From: Isohypsibius dastychi
Taxonomy: Eukaryota; Tardigrada; Eutardigrada; Parachela; Isohypsibiidae
DNA length: 16,222 bases
NCBI GenBank assembly: GCA_034696485.1
Contig: JAQIWT010000699.1
Location: forward strand, 1-16,222
Direction of reading: 5' to 3'
In this document: positions 10,458 to 16,222 of the stretch, one piece after another
Layout of the letters: every line of letters begins with the position of its first letter
Numbering within the stretch: the stretch's first letter is position 1
The notes under the pieces: generated by a model
Database searches by the model: none
Told to the model about the DNA's origin: nothing
Seen by the model: the letters and a program-made list of their open reading frames with translations, nothing else
Translations under genes and position numbers: made by a program

Positions 10458-10676
10458 TTAAAAATAATAAAGAGTGATAATAATTTGAACTACGTTTTTA
10501 ACTATTCTAACAGTTTCTAACTTGAAAACTGCAAACGAACTGTGCCCTCTGCGACCGAAGTAATACACCAGTAGAGCAATCCGATTCGCCACTTGAGTTC
10601 GCCACAAGCTATGAATTTCCGAAGGATAAACAAACATCAAAGCTACACTGGCTGCTAATAGCCTGATCGAAACCAT
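10458..10676 (-). CDS. Possible small secreted peptide precursor (unrecognised, 72 aa)
   Basis: An uninterrupted minus-strand frame begins with an ATG in a favourable context (AGAATGG) and ends at a TAA. The first 23 residues (MVSIRLLAASVALMFVYPSE and on to IHS) look like a signal peptide: a basic residue, a hydrophobic core, and a small residue at a plausible cleavage point. About 20 residues later comes VYYFGRRGHSS. Gly followed by two Arg is the standard signal for dibasic cleavage and C-terminal amidation in neuropeptide precursors. The final 20 residues are hydrophobic and lie in AT-rich DNA, which is unlike a typical precursor. I know no family with this peptide, no AATAAA follows closely, and the frame is short enough to be chance. 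It lies about 840 bp upstream of the Vsx start codon on the same strand. Confidence 0.22.
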   Translation of the reverse strand: MVSIRLLAASVALMFVYPSEIHSLWRTQVANRIALLVYYFGRRGHSSFAVFKLETVRIVKNVVQIIITLYYF

Positions 10677-12717
10677 TCTATTGGCACGACCCAGTTTTAA
10701 CCAAGAGAAGAAAAGTCGTGGTTCTTGTCAGAGCTCTTGAGCGGCTACGAAAACCGGAAAGAAATATCAGCAACGAACCTCAAATTTTAAAACAATCGAA
10801 CCATAATTTGGCTCATTAAGTCGAATTAAAACCGAAGGGATATCGGAACCAGCTCAGACCTCACCCAGTTCTCTGTAAAGTGTTCACGAAGGCGATAGAA
10901 TAAATGGATGCCATTAATATTTTCAGCCAAAATTGTCAACTGGGTTTTTTATCAGAAATAGACTACGGTAGCTATCGAATTTCCGATGTCAATTTTCAAA
11001 TAAAACAGAATAAGATAACGAGGTGAGTAACTTACGGCCAGTGGCCACACGCCCCAAAATGCGACAGGTCAGTGTAATATAATTAACTCTAATCGAATAA
11101 TTACGCGTTCATTCAAGGTAAAGGTGCTAAACTGTGCGATTGATGAGAATGGGGGTAGAAGAATGCATTTTGATTATGGGATAAGCAGCGTTTAGCATAT
11201 AGTATTTTACACATGGACCAGACAATTATAACAACCTAAATAGCAGTTTGCCACTTCAGGATATCTCGTCTCGTTCCGGAATTCTCCTTACTCACAACAT
11301 CTTTATTGATGAGGTGGACACTCGGCGACGCCATGCTGGTCGTGTTATTTTGCTACATTGTCCGCTTATCATTCCGGCCATCCTTCACTAAACGGTCTTT
11401 CAGACTAAACTTAAACTGCCTCTATTCAGTAATAATTCTCTCCTTGCAAAATCGCTTGCTACCCATCAGTGACAAAAGAGAAAGTAAATGAATTCGTCGG
11501 AAATGAATGCAACTTCAGTTCATCTGAATAATTTCAAATTAAATCCAAACGAAAGTTATGACATTCCACCGCTCGTATCCGCGGCAGCTTAAAAAGAATT
11601 ACTGGATGACTAAAAAATTCAGAAATGTTTCAGGTGAAGGTCACTTATGCGGATAATCGACAAACAAATTACGAATATGACAAAGCAGTGAAATTATGTC
11701 ACGGAAAGTCAGTTACTCGAGGGCCATGGGACGTGATGTCGGGTGAATGGCTGACGAAATTAAGTGTTGGAAAACACGAGAGAATTGCTACCGTTGTCTA
11801 AGCTAGCTAATTGATCGGCAACTAGCGAATTGCTGACGAATGAAAAGCAATCCATTAGCTAAATTACTGCTTATCATCACGTAGCTTCATCTTGATAAAG
11901 CCAAACGAACCCAATCTGCTAAATTTTCACTTCATTCCTACAATCGCCTCCCATTATCCTTCGATCGTTTCAACTCAGGAACAAGTTTCCAAGGAAAGAA
12001 CCGGGCATTTGATTCCCTTAAACGTCAAACTGAGTGGCCAGTGTTAACCTGCCAAGAAAAGAGACTGTCATTTCAAAGTAGAACCGTAATGCATTTTGTG
12101 ATTTTTGTCGCAAACAAATACTAGTAATCTTGCTATTTTACGCAAACATGCCCTTCTATAGAAAATGAAAGCATAAAACATCAGCACGAATTACGGAAAT
12201 CCAAGCTCATGTTCACTTCGGCTGATTTTAATTACGTAGGGTAGTAACGAAACAAACCCGCTGTAATCGTGCAATTGCAAGTGTGTGACACATTACCATA
12301 CTTCCGTCTGCCGTATTTCACGTCAAAAATATTAAACAATTTAATTTCACTGTAAAATGGGTCACTTCCTCTTTCAGATGTCGAACACAGCAGTAAAAGT
12401 GGGAGGTTAAAGCAAGCAACCTGTCTCCACGTGTGGAACTCCTGCCAGTGCCATTATCAGCAATTAAGCAGCTGAAACGGTTAGAACGATTCAATTTCGT
12501 AAACAACAAAGCTGCAAAACAATTGCCACAACGTAACGTAAGTTTATCTGAAAAATTATTTTAATCGTGGTTTCGCCCCTGGACTACGTATTAGAAACCG
12601 TGATCATTCAGATTTGCGAGAACCTCACCTAGTTATTTCTAGCGTTGTCTTCAACAGTGATGGTTTTCGTTCGTAACGATCGTTGCTTCTCATCTTTCGA
12701 TCCTTCCTATCCTAACA
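10677..12717. other. Intergenic DNA upstream of Vsx, no gene recognised
   Basis: About 2 kb without convincing coding sequence, RNA gene or transposon ends. The notable content is a group of homeodomain-like motifs at 11783-11866, listed separately. Short frames at 11309-11491 (plus) and 12318-12509 (minus, not starting with ATG) lack any recognisable motif. Confidence 0.45.
11783..11866. promoter_or_regulatory. Cluster of TAAT-core sites, candidate homeodomain-bound enhancer
   Basis: Within 84 bp are GAATTGCTA (11783-11791), AGCTAGCTAATTGATC (11801-11816), GAATTGCTG (11827-11835) and CCATTAGCTAAATTAC (11852-11867). These carry several ATTA/TAAT cores with GC flanks of the kind preferred by Gln50 paired-like homeodomains such as Vsx. 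Autoregulation is a reasonable inference because the nearest recognised gene is Vsx, about 2 kb away. AT-rich DNA gives such motifs by chance too. Confidence 0.25.
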
Positions 12718-12952
12718 ATGGTGGAAACTTCAAACCTCGACCATTCTGATACCGATTCCACACCAAACATATGGGTCACCTCTACTGTATAGAAGTAATT
12801 ATTGATTGAACGAATTATTACTGGGTATATTAGTTTTATTTCAGAGCTGCCACCGAATCTTAATGAAAGGTGAAAACAGATTCAAACACTGTAGAGAAGT
12901 TGGAACTGAATTTACTATTCTGACTCGAAGAAACAGCACTGTGTCGAGATGA
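12718..12952 (+). CDS. Possible two-exon small ORF (58 aa, unrecognised)
   Basis: An ATG at 12718 (context AACAATGG) opens 23 codons to 12786 (MVETSNLDHSDTDSTPNIWV, then TST). A 58-bp intron candidate follows, with GTATAG at its 5' end and a pyrimidine-rich TTTATTTCAG at 12835-12844, close in size to the short introns of the cubilin gene. The second exon (12845-12952) stays open for 35 codons (SCHRILMKGENRFKHCREVG onward) and ends at a TGA. Two cysteines and many polar residues are present; there is no signal peptide or known domain. Without splicing the frame stops after 24 codons. The evidence is only the fit of splice signals with frame, so this may be chance. Confidence 0.2.
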
Positions 12953-12991
12953 CAGGTTAATAGTTAATACTCTGTATAATGAGGATAATCA

Positions 12992-13018
12992 GGAACACCA
13001 GCTCACGAGCTGGTTTCC
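12992..13018. repeat. Strong short hairpin / near-perfect palindrome
   Basis: ACCAGCTC at 12997-13004 and GAGCTGGT at 13007-13014 are perfect complements around a 2-bp centre. The stem extends by GGAA/TTCC (12992-12995 with 13015-13018) past a single bulged C at 12996. This gives 12 paired bases in 27 bp. It could be a cruciform, a dimeric protein site or an RNA stem; nothing nearby decides between these. Confidence 0.7.
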
Positions 13019-13656
13019 CATATGATCGAGAATTATCTGCTCCGTTCAAACACCGACAGCTCAAAATGCACTCCACCCAACTTTAGTCGATCTAAGAAAT
13101 TGTCTTAGTAAACTGTTGAAATTAATCGCAATTTTCAGGATACGATACGTGTTTTTCAGACAATCTATTGCAAAGACTAGCAAACTCCAATCAGAACCCA
13201 TAACATACAGTAATCAGCTGCTGCTTGAACAGACAGGCTTGCTGGACCACCGTGAAAGGATCGTGGGTCACCTCGAAATCAGCCTCACGTCACCTGAATT
13301 GACCACTTGAATAAATCAATTTTAGTTGTCATTGACCATTGTCAATCAACCTCAAAGTTGTGAAAGATGAACAATGTGTCGACAAAAGGTGAATGAAAGA
13401 AGAGAAATACTGCACCAAGATGTCTCAATTAAGTACATGACAATAGAGCAATCAAAAGAGATGTTGTTAACTGCCCAGCACGAGACAACTACGCCTTCCA
13501 ATATTCAAATAAAAGGTTCTATAAACGTCTGAACACTTCATAAAATAATAGTGTCTCAGCCACAAAAAATCTAACCTCACAAATTCTGTGCGTGCTTTCG
13601 CAATAAAACACAAAACACTTAAAATACTTCGTCCCTGAACACTGACCTCGAGAAAA

Positions 13657-13972
13657 CTATCGTTCAGGAACGTGGACTCGTCCATCACGAGGGTTCGGTG
13701 TTACAAGAGATCTCTTTCCATCACTTCTATACCAGAACAGAAATATCACACTTTTCAATCAATTATGCCGTACAGTCATCAACAACTTACTTCGCATGCC
13801 ACAAATCTGCCAGAGCCCAACGAGATTCCGAGTACAGAACTTCCTCATCGAGATTCCGATCGATCCACAACGGGTTTTGGTAAAATTCCGGATAAAATCT
13901 TCTTCGCTCTCTGGTGTAGTTCGGACATCGTAAACATCCATTTTACGTTGAACAGCTGAATTTATTAGCTTC
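13657..13972 (-). CDS. Possible short two-exon gene or exon fragment, frame ambiguous
   Basis: On the minus strand TTCTGTTTCAG precedes 13972, and the segment 13791-13972 ends at a consensus donor (GAA|GTAAGT). A 64-bp intron candidate ends at GGTATAG, and a second exon would start at 13726. Two frames are open. One starts at an ATG in a strong context (AAAATGG, 13939-13941) and reads MDVYDVRTTPESEEDF onward, closing shortly after the splice. The other has no ATG and is closed upstream by a TAA. It reads RRRFYPEFYQNPLWIDRNLD, then EEVLYSESRWALADLWHA, and after the splice KSDGKRSLVTPNPRDGR to a TAG at 13657-13659. The second looks more protein-like. A frame change near 13890 would join the ATG to it, which might mean a pseudogene or assembly error. 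No family recognised. Confidence 0.22.
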
Positions 13973-14488
13973 CTGAAACAGAATATCCAATTTGGTTCAG
14001 TATTTTAATGTGGACAGTCCAAACCATTGCTTTGCAAGCCGCTCGTTTTAATCACGTCAATCAGCGGCTTATTAATTTTGCTAATTGTGAAAAATTTGAA
14101 TTATTCTTCATCGGTACGGTCATTCATTGAGAACTCCTGGGTCGTCGTTAGTTGACCTCCAATATATTGCCAGTTAAAAATGCCTTCACCAAGAATTCAA
14201 TCAAAAATTTGGTATTGATTCCAAACAGGCCCAAAAGATGATCAAATGCAGAAAAGTTTCAGGTTTATCCAACAAGCTAAATTTCGTTGGAATATTCGTG
14301 GACGTGGTAGATCAAAAGTTGTTTTTGGCGAAATAGCATGCAATTTTTTTGCTGGTGACCTTGGATTTTCTGGCAATTGTAAATTTCAAAGTGATTATTT
14401 CAAAATTTCCTCGGATGGAAGTTAGAAGTTTTTCACGCCGGATGTTTCAATCTATAGCTTGTAATATTTAAAGATCACTTCTTGTGAT

Positions 14489-14563
14489 CAAGCCTTACCA
14501 CTATTGACTAGTCTCCAAAATAGCGGTCAAACTGAAGGTCAGTTTCAAAAAGCCTCCGGAAAA
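14489..14563 (-). repeat. Diverged repeat copy A (inverted relative to copy B)
   Basis: Read on the minus strand this segment shares with 16088-16175 the blocks TTTTCCGGAGGCTTTTT, ACTGACCTTCAG and TGACCGCTAT in the same order, then a looser GGAGA...AATAG[T/C]GGTAA tail. It contains its own small hairpin (AAACTGA-AGG-TCAGTTT on the plus strand at 14529-14545). Confidence 0.7.
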
Positions 14564-15132
14564 GCTTACGTAATGCAGTTGTCGAAACAGGATGCAATCC
14601 GATCAGTTTCACTTGCATCTTGCTGAGTCTGTAGAACTGAAATACCGCAAAAAACTCAATCCCTTAAATTTCAGAAATCGTCAGAATCTAAAAATGGAAA
14701 TAAAAATGTCCTTTCCAGAAAAAAAGTAAGAGGTGCGTGTTACTCTGTATGTTATCACTGAAACAAACCAAGCCGAATAACCGAACAAGAAGAGACAGGT
14801 CAATTATCTACAACGCTAATGTCGCTTTTTTTATCCTGTAAATTTAGGAATTCATAAACATTTTGGAGGACTGCATAACCGGGCCATAGAAAACTATGGT
14901 AAAAAATGATCTTTACTACAACTGATCACTGGGTCGGGTACGGAACTAGCGCGTAGCGAATGTTGCCGCAATACCAAGCTGGTTTAAAGGTCATCATGTT
15001 AGTGATGGACAAAACTCCATTTTTATAGAAGTAGAGCTTTGAATCAAAACTTCGAACCACAGCTGCGTACACTATCTGGTAGGTATTCTAAATGGGTTAT
15101 GAGTTCTAACAAGCTTTCCCGTGAATTTACAG

Positions 15133-15224
15133 TACGTCTCCGCCAAAATTATAAATACAACTCTCATATAAAATAGCATGTTGAGTCTATGAGGGGGTGT
15201 ATTTATAATTTTGGCGGAGACGTA
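15133..15224. mobile_element. 92-bp inverted-repeat element (MITE or solo hairpin)
   Basis: The arms 15133-15158 and 15199-15224 are perfect 26-bp reverse complements, each starting TACGTCTCCGCC and running into AATTATAAATAC. The 40-bp centre keeps partial complementarity (CTCATA with TATGAG). Like the cubilin-intron element it begins and ends with TA, compatible with a TA target site, but the TIR sequence is unrelated, so it would be a different family. It has no coding capacity. Confidence 0.65.
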
Positions 15225-15286
15225 GAAATTTTTAGTCGAAACAGGCCTGCACTGAAAGGCTGTGCTGGCGGGGAAGGTACGTATGC

Positions 15287-15334
15287 AACTTCTACTTCTA
15301 CAATTTCGTTCTCTACTTCTACTCTAACTTCTAC
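15287..15334. repeat. Degenerate TTCTAC simple repeat
   Basis: ACTTCTAC-like units recur (AACTTCTACTTCTAC, CTCTACTTCTACTC, AACTTCTACG) over about 48 bp, interrupted by AATTTCGTT. This is a decayed microsatellite. Confidence 0.6.
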
Positions 15335-16023
15335 GAGCTGTTTTTCTTGATGCCGCCTTTGATTTTAAATTTCATTTTTTACGGTTTACGACGGTAATAC
15401 AACTCAACTATTCTCTCTCAGAATGCTAGCCAGTAAGTGGGCAGAAATCTGACAAGTTTCCGAATATTTTTAAGCCACACCCCACGGAACAAACAGACCA
15501 CACCTTGTGCAAGCGCGAATTTTTCAGTTTTGAACAAGGTCTTTGCATACAAGGGGAATATTTGACCTTAGGATCCATCAGTTAGTAAAACAAATATTTC
15601 TCAGGTTGCGGTTACCTTTGTCAACTACTAAAAATACTAAACAGAAGAAATGACAGTGCGGAATCCAGCTGCCGCCATCCAACATCACACCACTTGCGCA
15701 AGTTTTTGATAAGAAACAGAATGGTTAGTAGCTTGGCTGTTTTCTTGCGCTTTCTATTTGCTTCCTACAGTAACATTTCATGTTAAGATTGAGATGAAGA
15801 CTGTTTGTGCTGGAAATTAAATTACAGCTATCGCGAAATCAGCATTTCTGTTCAAAGTTCGACAATGTTCTCTGAAAGGCGGAACGGCTTCGTCGATAAT
15901 GGAGCAAGTTGAAGACATTACGGTGTAGAACATCGAATGCTTGAATGTACTTTCCAAGAGAAGATTAATTTTTTGAACCCCAAGAAAAATGAAGACATGC
16001 ATGCATGTTTGTGCGATAATTCA

Positions 16024-16092
16024 AAAGTGAGTAGATATTCATTTAGAAAGTGACTACATATTCATTTCAAAAGTGACTACCTATTCATTTTC
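16024..16092. repeat. Three tandem 23-bp units
   Basis: Units at 16024-16046, 16047-16069 and 16070-16092 each start AAAGTGA and contain TATTCATTT. They differ at a few positions (GTAGA, CTACA, CTACC in the middle). The third unit runs directly into repeat copy B. Confidence 0.85.
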
Positions 16093-16175
16093 CGGAGGCT
16101 TTTTAACACTGACCTTCAGAGTGACCGCTATGTACATATATTTTCTTGGAGAGTGGTTAATAGCGGTAAAAGCCT
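16088..16175 (+). repeat. Diverged repeat copy B (inverted relative to copy A)
   Basis: It shares ordered blocks with copy A (TTTTCCGGAGGCTTTTT at 16088-16104, then ACTGACCTTCAG and TGACCGCTAT). It also has internal perfect 8-bp inverted repeats, ACCGCTAT and ATAGCGGT, about 30 bp apart. The two copies lie about 1.6 kb apart in opposite orientation, so they could be the ends of one degraded element or two insertions of one family. Confidence 0.7.
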
Positions 16176-16222
16176 TTAGGCTTCATTTCGAGCTTACTTT
16201 TGCGAATACTTGACTTAAAAAT

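Larger units (their letters stand above)
13973..16222. other. Repeat-rich intergenic right end, no gene recognised
   Basis: About 2.2 kb whose visible structure is repetitive: the inverted pair 14489-14563 / 16088-16175, the stem element 15133-15224, a TTCTAC-rich tract at 15287-15334, and the 23-bp triplicate 16024-16092. A further small hairpin, GATCAC-TTCTT-GTGATC, is at 14473-14489. A 61-codon minus-strand ATG frame at 15817-16002 has no signal peptide or motif and is not called. Confidence 0.5.

Noticed and set aside
10302-10520. 72-codon plus-strand open frame
   Set aside because: It starts with GTG, has an in-frame stop just upstream, and ends in low-complexity AT-rich sequence.
13116-13310. 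Plus-strand 64-codon open frame and an antisense alternative reading
   Set aside because: Both look mildly protein-like, but no usable splice acceptor, start context or family supports either.
1-16222. tRNA genes, CRISPR arrays, bacterial operons
   Set aside because: No B-box-like GGTTCRANYCC within a cloverleaf, no regularly spaced repeat array, and the split genes are clearly eukaryotic.

Overview
This is animal nuclear DNA. Genes are split by GT-AG introns, mostly about 50-150 bp with a few of 0.7-1.5 kb, and the products are metazoan-specific: a cubilin-type endocytic receptor, 40S ribosomal protein S17 and a Vsx/Chx10-class homeobox factor. Compact introns, moderate AT content and small inverted-repeat transposons suggest an invertebrate. 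I cannot name the phylum from sequence alone; a small-genome ecdysozoan such as a tardigrade or crustacean is only a guess.

The three solid genes all lie on the minus strand and are read right to left. Positions 1-4439 hold the first 17 coding exons of a cubilin-like gene (signal peptide, N-terminal oligomerisation region, seven EGF domains, three CUB domains) that runs off the left edge. Positions 4948-5652 hold RPS17, whose first coding exon is only the ATG, with a candidate pyrimidine-rich (TOP-like) start 20 bp upstream. Positions 6215-9834 hold a complete five-exon Vsx gene with octapeptide, homeodomain, CVC domain and OAR-like tail. The gaps between these genes are only a few hundred bp. 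The three products have unrelated jobs (endocytosis, translation, neural transcription), so their closeness looks like general compactness.

Positions 9835-16222 contain no gene I can recognise. This stretch is the 5' flank of Vsx, a likely cis-regulatory region, and a repeat-rich right end: a 92-bp perfect-stem inverted repeat, an inverted pair of diverged repeats about 1.6 kb apart, a 23-bp triplicate and a strong hairpin. Within it I flag three unproven short coding candidates: an intronless ORF with a signal-peptide-like start and an FGRR amidation/cleavage motif (10458-10676), a two-exon plus-strand ORF (12718-12952), and a minus-strand exon with strong splice sites and two simultaneously open frames (13657-13972).

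A 184-bp TA-flanked MITE-like element sits in the first intron of the cubilin gene.
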